From assembly GCA_036023115.1 (NCBI GenBank), contig JAYKKT010000073.1, forward strand, positions 13,455,001-13,519,000: a DNA stretch of 64,000 bases, in the 5' to 3' direction. This DNA is from Brasenia schreberi (Eukaryota > Streptophyta > Magnoliopsida > Nymphaeales > Cabombaceae). Of the stretch, positions 12,221 through 24,185 are shown piece after piece. The notes beneath the pieces were generated by a model that was not told the origin of the DNA, did not search any database, and saw nothing but the letters and a program-made list of their open reading frames with translations. Every line of letters starts with the position of its first letter. Positions within the stretch are counted from its first letter, which is position 1. A program made the position numbers and the translations under genes.

Positions 12221-15200
12221 TTAGTAACATAGTTTTGAGAAGAGATCCTCTGTTATGCCTTTTGTTAAGGGGTCTGCCAACATATCTTTTGTTGGCATGT
12301 ATGAGATGGATATTTCCTTTCTTATAACTATATCATGAATATAGTGGTATTTCACCATTATATGCTTGCTTTTCGAGCAATCAGCTCCACTCTTAATAAG
12401 AGTAATTGCTGCATTGTTATCACAATAGATAACTACTAGCTCGTCTGTTATTTCAAACTTCAAATCTTGTATGAAGCAGCTTATCCAGACAACACTTGTT
12501 AGCCATACAGCAAGCTACATACTCAGCTCCCTGTTTCTTACATGCCTAAGAAAGAGACCACCTCCAAATAAGAATATTTAACCCAAGGTTGATTTGTTGT
12601 CATCTTTGCTCCCAGCAAAGCAAGTCCTTTGTTCCTTTTAGATATCTTAAAATCCTTTTCAGAGCTACCTAGTGCTGCGAACCAGGATTACTTTGATATC
12701 TACTTACAAGACCAACAACAAAGCTGATATCATGTCTTGTATACAACATAGCATACATCAAGCTGCTAACAACTTGTGCATAAGGAACATTAGGCCTATC
12801 GTCTCCTTCACCGAGATAATCAGCCTTACTCAATTTAACCCCTTTTGCAACAAGTGTATCTGCAGACTTGCATTCGCCCACTTTAAACTTCTTGAGGATA
12901 TAGTCAATATATCTCTCTTGACTCAGGCATAAGAGTCTAGATTCTCTATCTCGAGAGATTTTTATTCTCAGGATATAGGGTGCTTCCCCCATATCCTTCA
13001 TTTCGAACTTGGAATTCAACCATGACTTGGTTTTAACAATCATCTCGTTGTCATCTCCAGTCAACAATATGTCATCTACATATAATGATAAGATGACAAA
13101 GTGGCTCCCACTGTTTCAAACATATACACAGTGATCAAGTTTGTTAGCCACAAACCCAAGTTCTATAATGGCATTTTGAAAAGTCAAATACCATTGGCGA
13201 GGTGACTGTTTCAGGCTATATAAGAATTTTTAACCTATATATTTTATCTTCCTAGCCTTCAACCACAAATCCTTCGGTTTGTTGCATGTATATGATTTCT
13301 TCTAAATCCCCATTTAAAAAAGTTGTCTTTACATCTAACTGATGTAAGTTCAAATCATAGTATGCAGATATTGTCAAGATTATATGTATGGATGCAAATT
13401 TCGCAACTGTGGAATATGTCTCAACATAATCTATCTCATCTTTTTGCGAAAAACCCTTTGCAACCAACCTCGCTTTAAACTTATCGATTGTACCATCGAT
13501 CTTATATTTCTTCTTCAGAACCCATTTACATTCTATAGCTTTTCTTCTTTTTGGAAAATCAATCAATTCCCAAACTTGGTTTTTCTCAATGGACTCAATT
13601 TCCTCATCCATGACTTTCTCCCAGTCTGTTGCTTCTGATGAGTTCATTGCTTGTTGATAAGTAAAGTTATCAGTCAACTCATCTAAATCTAGTGAATTAC
13701 ATACTTCTTCTGGAAGATAAGTGTGATAATCCGTTAAGTAGGACGGAGTGACTCATGACCTCTTATGTCCACTTAAGGTATCAGTAGTTCCATGAAGGTC
13801 TTCTATGAGCTCAAAAGATGATTGGTCTAAGTCTACCAAATCATCAACACATTCCTTATCGTTTTCTAAGATGTCATTCTTAGTATTTTCTAAAAATTCA
13901 ACATCTCTGCTTTCAATGAGTCCATAGTCCTTATGATAAAACCGATATCCTTTTGAACCTTTTGGATATCTAATAAATATACATCTCAAGGACTACTGTC
14001 TAGCTTATCTCTAGACTGATCAGGGATCTTAACATGTACAAAAGATCCCCACCTCCTGAGATGATCTAGGTTGGGTTTTCTTCCAAACCACATCTCATAT
14101 GTTGTAGTGAATACAACCTTACATGGTACTCTATTGAGTATATAAACTGTTGTACTTCTGATTCTCCCCAAAATACCCTTGCAAGAGAGGCGTCGATTTG
14201 ACCTTGTCATGTTCAACAAGATTCTATTGTATCTCTCAACTACACCATTTTGCTGAGGTGTCCTGAGCATTGTATTCTGTTTTGTAATACCAAAGTCTTT
14301 ACAAAATTCTAAGAATTCTTCCGAGGTATATTCACCTCCTCTGTCTGATCTTAAGACTTTGATTGAATGCCCTAATTGATTTTTTACTTCTTGCTTATAT
14401 TCTTTAAAAGCATCAAGTGCCTCAGATTTATGTGTCAAAAGATATAAATACATATATCTAGAGTAATTATCGATAAAAGTTATAAAATAACCCTTTCCTC
14501 GATGTGTCTTTACTCTAAAAGGTTTACATAAATCTGTGTGAATAACTTCCAATAGGGTTGTTGCCCTTGTTGTTTCCTTGGAAAAAACTTTTCTCGTCAT
14601 TTTTTCTTATATACAAGCTTCACACTTGTTGAAAGTATTTTTCTCAAATCCAAGCAATAAGTCAAAGTTGGATAATTTCCTCAACTTTTACATACTTATA
14701 TGCCTTAGGCGTTTATGTCACATATTTACATCAATAGTAAAGGCACTCTCAATATAAGCAGAAGATGCACTATTTTCATTATTACAAAGTTTAAACAGTC
14801 ATTGTTCTACATTAAATTTCCTAGAGAATAAAATTCTCTCATGTTTTCTCATAGTTACCTTGTTAAGAATGAACCTAACCTCAAAACCTTTCTTCATTAA
14901 GGCAGGGACCGAGATCAGATTGCGCCTTATAGACGGCACAATTAACACATCGGTCAATACAATTGGTTTGCCTTGTACATGTATCCTGAAGGACCCAATA
15001 CCCAGAACATTCGAGAAAGTACTATTTCTCATATAAACTTGATGTTTTCCAGGTTTATATTCCTTTAGATCCATTGCCCCTTCCTTGGTCTTCGAGATAT
15101 GTTATGTAACTCCTGAGTCTATCAACCAACCTATCACTAGGCGTTCCAAATATAGGCATTCCGAAATTACACAAATTATGTCCTGCTTCTCTAACTGTTC

Positions 15201-16006
15201 GCGCTGTAGGTTGTTTCCTCCACTTTTCTTGTTTCAGCAGTCCATCTTATATTGTCTCATCTTTCCACAGTTGAAACACGATCCGAGAAGCAGTTTCTTG
15301 CGATTTCTTAAAATTTTGACCGCCTTTATTGTTATTCTTACCAAACTTCTTATTTAGTTTTTTCTTCTGATTGGTTTTAGAGCTAGACGCTAACTCATCC
15401 TTTACTACTAGCAATTTTTCTTTCTTATTTTTGAGCATGTATTCTTTCTCTATTGCTAGTTTTATGGGTAATTTAGAAAGGTTAATCTTAGGGCAGTGGT
15501 GACCATGTTTAATGATGGGGGTAGACTGTTTAGTATTGCTGATATCTACATCGGTTCACGGATGACTGATTTTGCTACGGCTAAGTCTCTAGCCATTACC
15601 ACCATGTGGTTCACATGCTCAACTACATTGTCTCCTTCCTTCATTTTGAAGGAGTTATACTTTTGTAGTAACAATTGCACATGCAATGTAGTTGTATCAT
15701 ACTTAGTTGTTATTGAGTCAAACAACTCTTTAGCGGTTTCACATTCTTCAAATACCCTGATCAAGTCATCCTCCATATAAGTAAATATGATTGTCCTTGC
15801 TATGGTATCATCTTTCATAAATGTTTTATACATTTTTAATTATTGCTCATTTGCGTCTGGGGAGACAGAGGCACGGTTTCCTTTAATATGTACTCAACAC
15901 CTTCAAGTGTTAGAGCCAGAGGGATTCTTCTTTTCCATGTCTGGAAGTTGATACCGTTCAACTTTTCAGTTTTTGCCAATTCAGACAAACATATCTTAGA
16001 ACTCAT
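12221..16006 (-). pseudogene. Broken gag-pol of Copia C
   Basis: Minus strand. Gag starts at ATG 16004-16006 (MSSKICLSELAKTEKLNG) and runs to about 15330. The zinc knuckle is degenerate (about 15240-15280, with a stop), and so is the protease region (about 15100, DSG followed by a stop at the Thr-Arg-His step). The integrase core is at 13986-14600 with HTDLCKPF, SDRGGEY and NGVVERYNR, so all three acidic residues are present. RT is at 13677-12669 with KARLVAKGF, QLDVKTTFLNG and a YVDD box near 13070-13081. RNase H has YCDNNAAI and ends ADPLTKGITEDLF (12221-12463). A deletion near 12500-12625 removes sequence before RNase H. RT and integrase keep their catalytic residues, so it is younger or less decayed than A and B. 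Confidence 0.9.
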
Positions 16007-16560
16007 TTTTATATTTTTGACAAAAGTAACAATTAAGTAGTCTAAAAAGGAAACCAACACAAAAACAAGAGCATACATAGTAGGAATCATGTTAGTATGA
16101 TACATGATATCAAGCAAATAAGCTAATGATAATTTCATAATCTTTTGGGAGAAATTTGAAATTTTTCCCAAGGAGTTTCTGCCTCTGTACCCTTAAAATA
16201 ATACCAAGATCAAAACAGTAATTTTATCTATTTGTCCTCTTCTTGTAATTTTGGAAAACCATGATGACAGACTTGTAAAATTACTCTTTGGTATTTTTAT
16301 AAAATTCGTAACTGATCGGGGTTAAAATTATAATTTTAACCCTCAGGCTGAATCTATAATTTTTCAAAAAGTATAGGGGTAAATCTGTCTTTTGACCAGA
16401 TGGTTATCCAAATCGGGAAGAGCAGAAAGGTAAAGTAACAGCCTGGTATTTCGTAATTTTCACAAGCCGTAAGAGGGTAAAACAGACCTTTTGCTCAATA
16501 AGGGCAAAATAGTCTTTTACCCAAAAAATATCTGGATAAAATAGTAATTTTGCCGAATGG

Positions 16561-17160
16561 TTTCCTGGCCCACGGTTTTCCAAAATCGCGTTTTTTTTCC
16601 CCCACCTGATACAAAAGGATTACAGCGTAAAAAACGGAAAAAAAGGAGAGGGAGAGAGGAAGGGAGAGCAGAGAGAGGGGGAAGGGGTCTGACTCCCTTC
16701 TCCGGCCTACCGACTTCCTTTTCCCGGCTTGTCGACTGCCTCTTTGGCATTCCCGATTGCCTTCTTCGGCTTGTCGGCTATCTTTTTCTGGCCTACCGAC
16801 TGCCTCTGCCTAGCTTGCTGCCGCTGGTTTCCCGGCCCATGATTTTCCAAAATTACATTTTTCCCCCCACCTGATACAAAAGGATTACAGTGTAAAAAAT
16901 GGAAAAAAAGGAGAGGGAGAGAGGGAGAGAGGAAGGGAGAGCAGAGAGAGGGGGAAGGGGTCCGACTCCCTTCTCCGGCCTACCGATTGCCTTTTCCCGG
17001 CTTGTCGACTGCCTCTTTGGCGTTCTCGACTGCCTTCTTCGGCCTGTCGGCTGTCTTTTTTTGGCCTAACGACTGCCTCTGTCTGGCCTGCTGACTGCCT
17101 TTTCCTGGCGTTGCCGACTGCCTTCTCCTGCCTGTCGGCTGCCTTTTCCCGGCTTATCTT
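16561..17160 (-). repeat. Leader of Copia C with a 267-bp tandem duplication
   Basis: The block starting TTTCCTGGCCCACGG (16561) is repeated from 16828 (TTTCCCGGCCCATGA), giving two near-identical units of about 267 bp. Each holds CACCTGATACAAAAGGATTA, a purine-rich run and then an array of imperfect repeats of about 25 bp of the type GGCCTACCGACTGCCT. It lies in the untranslated leader of the element RNA, between the primer-binding site and gag. Confidence 0.85.
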
Positions 17161-17390
17161 TTTCGCCTTGGACGTGACCTATTTCGACCAGTCTGGGGTT
17201 CAGTCGGTCGTCTGGCGGTCGCCGATGATCCTGGCTTCAAACCTAGCCTTGGTGCTAGATTTTTTCTCTCGATTTTTTTTTCTTCCTCTTCCTGTCTTGT
17301 TGTTTCTTCTTTCCCCTTTTTTTCTCCTTTTTTTTTTGCTACGCTTACCTTTTTCCTTCTTTTGCAGGGTTTTTTTGGCCCTGATACCAG

Positions 17391-17755
17391 TGAAGGCGAA
17401 TCTCTAATTTTTTGGTGAATCTCCGATGTTCTGTTCAGCCTGTCGCTCGCCTGTGTCTGCCGGAGGTATCTGTTTGCTTGAGTTTGTGCAGCGGATTTTT
17501 GAGGTTCCCACACAGGGGTTTTCAAGGAGAGGTTCATCGATCATCTCTCTTTCTATAATCTTTTTCTCTGTGTATGTGTATATGTATATTTTCTTTGACC
17601 TATAATGGATGCTTTTATAAGCAGCCCGCGCTCCTCTCATCTCAGATATCCCTCCTGTGGCTTCTCTCGTTTGGAGCGTTAACGGGGACGTTACCGGAAA
17701 TCTCAATAACGTCCCCGTTACCTGAGCCAAGAATGACCAGACCTTATCGGTAACA
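17391..17755 (-). repeat. LTR of Copia C (5' LTR in element sense)
   Basis: Direct repeat of 11608-12026, about 54 bp shorter, ending GTAACA and followed by AGTTG. Confidence 0.93.
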
Positions 17756-18399
17756 AGTTGTGCTTCTCCGAAGTGTAGTGGTGGCTGCTACACTTATGAG
17801 CACAAGCCCATTAATGTTGGTTTGTTGCTTGGGTTGAGTCGGTCGAGGAGGAAGAATTGACCGATATAATTGAGGTCGAATGAGCTGGCCGATATGATGG
17901 AATATGTGAACCGACCTCAATTAGAGGAGGTGGTGGTTCTTGTGGATAGCTGGTCGCCGGCGGTATGGGTGGCGTTGTGGCTGCTTTTAATGCAGTGAGT
18001 ACCGGTTGAGAGAGAGGAGTTTGATTGATGCACCCAATGTACCTATCAACATATAGGCATGATGTCGAGCATCATTGTGTGGTGCAATGGTTCGTCATGA
18101 AACATCCTCCTGTCATCGAGTAGGTGGTTACTAGTTTGCGGCTCGAAAGCTTGTGGGATCGTCAAAGTTCCATACGATGACTGCCACGATTTTCCAGGAG
18201 GTTGCCGACGATGAAAAAGATGAAGCTAGCGGATGAACAGTATTTTCCATCATATTAAGTGGGCTCAGAGAGATGTTCATGTGACCGTAACGAAGGTTGG
18301 GATGATATGCATCAACCGATTCAGGAGGTCATGAAACTCCAATCAATGTTCCAAAAGTTGGTCAATGTTGTGGTCGAGCATAAGTGACTGCTTTTCTTT

Positions 18400-18400
<1 letters not shown>
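17756..18400 (-). pseudogene. Possible older retroelement, right part
   Basis: Flanks Copia C on the other side of its target duplication. A minus-strand frame gives a Pro/Ser-rich stretch (PPIPPATSYPQEPPPPLIEV, about 17865-17990) with stops further on. It may be the N-terminal disordered part of the same gag-like reading seen at 10990-11607. Identification is tentative. Confidence 0.25.
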
Positions 18401-19079
<679 letters not shown>

Positions 19080-19263
19080 CGACAGAAGGAATTTGTTAAA
19101 AAAAACTAGTAGATAAAAGGGAAAACCTAAGCTATCGTAAGGAAGCTGGGACTAAAATCAATGACAAAAAAGGTAAACTGCTGCTAAAGTTGTTTGGAAT
19201 AGTTGATGTTCAATGCCCTACTATTGCAAATTAGTAGGTTTCGTTGCTGGTTTTTCTTTTGTT

Positions 19264-19380
19264 TTAAGAAGAGACCGAAGCGTAACACATGTCCAAAAGT
19301 GCATCCTTTAAGAATCGAACTCCCACCAGCAACAACAGCGCAATAGAGCGCCCTGCTATTAAGCTAACGCTCTCGGTACC
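19264..19380 (-). repeat. tRNA-derived SINE (family S2), copy 1
   Basis: On the minus strand it has an A-box-like GTTAGCTTAATAGCAGGGCG, a B-box-like GGGAGTTCGATTC and a tail with GGCTTCGGTCTC. The same arrangement recurs at 19391, 35168, 49149 and 60769. It resembles tRNA-headed plant SINEs. The cloverleaf does not close, so it is not a tRNA gene. Confidence 0.6.
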
Positions 19381-19390
19381 TGATTGTTAG

Positions 19391-19495
19391 TACTTTTTTT
19401 TGTTACAAGAGGAGGCTGAAGCCTACCACATGCACCCTCTGGGAGTCGAACTCCCCGCCAGCAGCAACAAGAGCCCTGAACGCTCTCGGTGTTTG
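19391..19495 (-). repeat. tRNA-derived SINE (family S2), copy 2
   Basis: Lies directly beside copy 1 in the same orientation. It has B-box-like GGGGAGTTCGACTCCC and the tail GTAGGCTTCAGCCTCCTCTT followed by GTAAC. It lacks part of the A-box region. Confidence 0.6.
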
Positions 19496-19519
19496 GTTGC
19501 TAGTACTTGGTGAAACGCC

Positions 19520-21302
19520 TCGAGTGCTAGTTTGCCCCTTTAATATGAGGTAGGATCCACAACGTTCAAAAGTGCCCGTTGGCCCACCAGCACCATGTAA
19601 AATATCACGGCGGCACCTCTCTTTGGATCCTTCAAGGTATGGGGACTCGGTCGGCCAATAAATGAAAGTAAATACTCCTGCAGGGATTCCGTGCTTGCCT
19701 TTATGAATTGAATTGATGAAATTCTCTGTGGGTGGTAGGGAATTGAAGTCGTTTCATAACGAGAAGTAATTCCTCTCAGACATTGTGATGCAGTGAAAAG
19801 AACTTCCACAAACATGTGTAAGTCTTGTTCCCAGCACGTTGGTGTACTCTCACTGGGTTCTACGTTTCTATTTTCTATCCTTTTCAACAAACAGGGCCCA
19901 GTTCCTGGGCGCCATTCCCCGCACTTTAGTTTCCCTCAGATTCACAAGAGGAGTCACCCTTTCTGAATATGGGCGAAAGCATGCTAATTTCAACAGTTGT
20001 GAGTGTGCAACAATGGATTTAGAAATTCTTTTAAGTAGTGTTTGATTATGAAACCCCGAGTCCGTTGAATTGTGTCCCTTATAACCAAACACAAGTCTCA
20101 ACTATGCTCAATTATGAGACTCAAGACTGGGCCGTCGGAATTAGAACTGAAGTTCCATAGTTCGATCCTCATAATCAAACACCCCCTTAGGGTGGGATAA
20201 ATAGCCTGATTAGGCTCATGAATTCAATCATGGACTATAGTGAAATTGATCTTCTTATTTTAGTGTGAAGCTGCTAGAGATGTGAATACGGGCCAGGTCA
20301 GTCCCACTGGCCAGGCTCATTTTGATTTATATATAATCTGGTCCTATAGGCCTTGCCATTCGGCCCTGCTCCGAATATAGGCCAGAAATATTTGGCCAGG
20401 CCCTGCATTTTTCTAGGACATGTCCGGTTCCCGGCCAGGCTCATTTTGACATTTCTAGAAGCCGCTACTGTAGAGCCTTTGGGTGGAGTCTACACATGCT
20501 TCCATCTTGTACATTTATTCTTGTGTCTAAAATCTTTAGTCAGACGCTAGCAATGGCAGCACAAGCAGATATAACGACACCGGAAATAATATTATTTTCA
20601 TGAAATAGAGAACCCAAAAACCTAGTTCACGAGTACCATCAATATGTTGGAGGAGCTACAATAAAGGCGGGGCAATTAAAACAGAGGAGCTGTCCGTAGG
20701 ACAGGGATAATCATCAAAACACCAAATTATTGATAATGTAAGGACGATCTTTGGGCACTGGTTACTCAAATCATATGTAGACATGTCAGGTTCCGGTCGG
20801 TTCCGAAGTGGTTTCGTTTCAGCTTTAGAATCATTTTGAAACCGGTTCAAAAAACTTTTTTTCAAAAGGCACGGGTTGTATCCTCTCGGAGTCGAACTCC
20901 CCACCTACTACCATCAAGATACCTGTGATTATGAATGTAGAAAAAAATATAAACTTAATAAGCAGTGGTTTGGAACTGCCAATCTTGGTTCCAGTTTTGA
21001 TTTCGGGGCTGATTTTGAATGTAGAAAAAAATATAAATTTGGTTGTACGTGCATGGTTATAGGGCTACAGAGATCTAGTAATGACTGTCATAAATGTAAT
21101 GTAATTTGCACTCTCCCTTTCTCTCTCTAAATCAGATCCAACCCCCCTCACTTATCTACTTAACCAACCGATTGTTTTTTGGTGGCATGAGCGTAATTTT
21201 AAAAGTTTTTAGGATTTTCAAAAAAATCAAAAGTAATATTATTATACTCTTACTCTTGAAAAAGTAATAACCACAGAAAAGGTTAAAGTGAGAAGGATCC
21301 AA

Positions 21303-21376
<74 letters not shown>

Positions 21377-21690
21377 TAGCTGCATAACCTTCGTACTTGC
21401 ATTAAATGTAAAGTGATTCAAATCTCTCCTTATCAAATGATTAAGATATTTGTGTAAGATTATGTGCTAAAACACATTATGCAGCTAAGACTCTCTCTAT
21501 ATAGAAAAGTGCAAGTAGCTCAAATTTATCCCCCCACGTAAACAAGAAGATCAAAAACACCCTTGGTTAAATGTATTCCTTACTTTTATCTTATCTTATA
21601 TTGACTAAAACACCTACAACCCTCAAATTCTTCTCTCTTAACAGGACGGACACCTGCCTCCCATTCATATCGGTGCCCTTTTGTTGCATG

Positions 21691-21738
<48 letters not shown>

Positions 21739-22147
21739 ATTGCATTCATACTCCGATCATCACCTGCCCTAAATTGAGTCTTTCTTTATCCACATAATAT
21801 TAGATCCTTTGTCCCATGCAAATAAGATTAACCAAAGGCAAAATAGTGGGAAAACATATGCATCTTAATTTGCACAATCAAACTGTAATGTGCCATTTTC
21901 TACTCGACCATAACATTTTTTTCTCTTGGACGTGCGCATTTTGACTGGTGTTCATGGCAACTGATAGAAAAATGTGCGCCCTTCGAGCATTCCACACAAA
22001 TGCAGAGAAAAGCCAAGGTTAATATAGAGCTAGTGGGGTGCTACAAAAGTCTTTCAAGTTTCATTAAACAAAACACTCAAGAGAAGGGGAATGAGCTTAT
22101 TACATTAGTATCATGTGGTGGGTGCTTGGTGGATGTGTTGTAACAGA
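19520..22147. other. Intergenic sequence with simple repeats
   Basis: No gene recognised. It holds a partial S2 SINE end (about 20860-20915, GGAGTCGAACTCCCC), a repeated CCAGGCTCATTTTGA motif (about 20310 and 20435), a (TC)n(TA)n tract (21305-21371) and a (CT)n tract (21692-21736). ORFs here are short and match nothing I know. Confidence 0.5.
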
Positions 22148-22155
22148 TATGCTTG

Positions 22156-22285
22156 CAGTGGCGGATCCACATTGTGGCAGTGTGGGGTGAACCTCCCACT
22201 CAAAATTATGACCGTATTAAAATTTTCAAAAAAATAAAATTTTTAAAGCCCACCCCACTCGAAAGAGTTCTTGGATCCACCACTG
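22156..22285. mobile_element. hAT-like MITE, 130 bp
   Basis: Terminal inverted repeats CAGTGGCGGATCCAC at the left and GGATCCACCACTG at the right are flanked by a perfect 8-bp target duplication TATGCTTG (22148-22155 and 22286-22293). Eight-base duplications and CAGTGGCGGATC ends are typical of non-autonomous hAT elements in plants. The interior is AT-rich and non-coding. Confidence 0.85.
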
Positions 22286-22293
22286 TATGCTTG

Positions 22294-23647
22294 GATCCAA
22301 TAAAGTTAATTAGTGGCCAATCATTTCTTGTTTTCTTCCTCCTAGAGACTCATGTACTCAGGTAATTATTTAGACTTCACATGCTCCAAATACACTTTGG
22401 CCTTGAGTGAGAGAACATGACAATAGCGAAAATCATACGTAGAAAAAGAAACTTTCAGGAGTTTTTTCAACTAAGATATTGCAATAATAGTTCAGTGGCA
22501 TCTGGGGCCAACTTCATGTTTTCACAACTTATTGTGTCCATTGAGAACAAATAGCATTCCACGGTGTCCTTATTTTAGCCTAGCATTTGATTGTTGAGCT
22601 ATTCTTTCAACCAACAACTGCTTGTTTACTAATTCAAAAGGTTTGTGTTTTTTCATGCATAGAACAAATAAATTGTGAGGGGCAGATTTGTACCTTATAT
22701 ATACACATATTTATATATACAGAGAAAAATCAGTCTATGGGCATATAAATTCATTCTTTAATCTTCTTAAATATCTTAACCGTTTGATTTTCAAGATTAA
22801 CAGATGAGAACTTTAAAGTAAATAGTACTAAGTGCATTTGATGCACCTGTAAAAAGCATCAAGGCAATTTTTTTTTAATTTGAATTTCAATTATCGATCT
22901 CATCGATCCAACGGTTAAGATCTTTGAGAATGTTTAAGCATTGATATGTATGCGCATGGACTATGCTCTCCACACACACATATATAACCTTTAATCATGC
23001 ATAGAATATGACAAACCTTAGATGAGTTCTACAACGCAATTCTTGTTTCGTATTGTAGGGTTACCTAAACCTACATACGTTCACGAAGGTTCAACACCAC
23101 CAGACAATATCAAGCTAGCACAGTAGTAGGGGCTGTCAAATGGGCAGGTGGGATTCTCATAGGGTCACTTCGGGTCCGTTAAAAAATAGGTTGCCCTGAT
23201 CTGGCTATGAGTTCTTCAAGTAGATTTTTAGAAACCCAGACCCAACGTGATACCTAATCTGACTGTCACCTCACCCCAAACGTATATACATTACCCACAT
23301 ACACACACAAACTGTGTTGTATGTGTTGGGCCGCATTTACCAACTCAGACCCATATTTTCTGATCGGGTTCGGGTCGTTTCCAAGATTGCCACCCATACC
23401 AGTTCGTCCAGGACACGCAGACCCAGCTCCACAGCTCTAATCAAGCTCGGGCGAACCCCCGAGTATCTTTGACATGATTGAATGATAATTGTCCCCGAGA
23501 TAAGCGCATCATGTAAGAAAGAATGAACCAGTCAGCATTTGAATCCTGGATTTAGAGAACACAGATTAAAACGTTCATGACAATGATGAGGGATGAACTA
23601 CTCGCCGTCCAATAATGGCTTCACGTGAGGCTGTGAAGGGAGTTGGC

Positions 23648-23691
<44 letters not shown>

Positions 23692-24185
23692 AATCATACT
23701 GTAACACTTTCATTACCAGAGACTGACGAACCTGCAGTTAAACGAGATTCCCCAGTCATAAATGACTCTTTCAGTGACTGACTTTATCATAAGGGCAAAA
23801 GATATTCACAGCAATGGATGGCATTGCCCAATTGATGGTGTTACGATGCAATCCAAGAAAAGTGATTTTTGTCAGAACCATCAAATAGCGAGAATGACGG
23901 CCAAAAAACGACTTTAAGAAATGGCCTTATATCAATAAATTAACGTACAGTTGCTTGATAGTTTAGGCGCAATACACTGAACTAATATCAGAAACCAGAT
24001 GATGCTCCAAAAGGGTAAATTTATTCAAGCTAGATTTCAATCTAAAAATGGCACATCAACAAAGAGGTCGTGTGAACTCCAACGTCGGCTTGAGAAGATT
24101 GTTTCCCTTCAAACACTACCACAGAGAGCAAGGCTCGTGATCAACCAATACATGGACTTGAACAAGTCATTTGAGTGTGTTAGTT
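22294..24185. other. Intergenic sequence 3' of ICE1
   Basis: Holds a degenerate stretch with GGGCTGTCAAATGGGC and GGGTCACTTCGGGTCCG (about 23128-23200), which resembles a dispersed plant repeat, and a (GT)n(GA)n tract (23650-23691). The last few hundred bases before 24186 are probably the ICE1 3' untranslated region. No other gene recognised. Confidence 0.45.

Larger units (their letters stand above)
11608..17755 (-). mobile_element. Copia LTR retrotransposon C, full-length structure
   Basis: A 6.15-kb element with LTRs 11608-12026 and 17391-17755 and a perfect AGTTG target duplication (11603-11607 and 17756-17760). The primer-binding site TGGTATCAGGGCC (minus strand, 17377-17389) abuts the 5' LTR. 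The polypurine tract AAGTGGGAGA abuts the 3' LTR (12027-12036). The 3' LTR's terminal CA has mutated to TA (plus strand TAAAGG instead of TGAAGG at 11608). The domain order is Copia. Coding parts are more complete than in B, with a 204-residue integrase ORF and 141- and 132-residue RT ORFs, but stops and frameshifts make it inactive. Confidence 0.95.
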
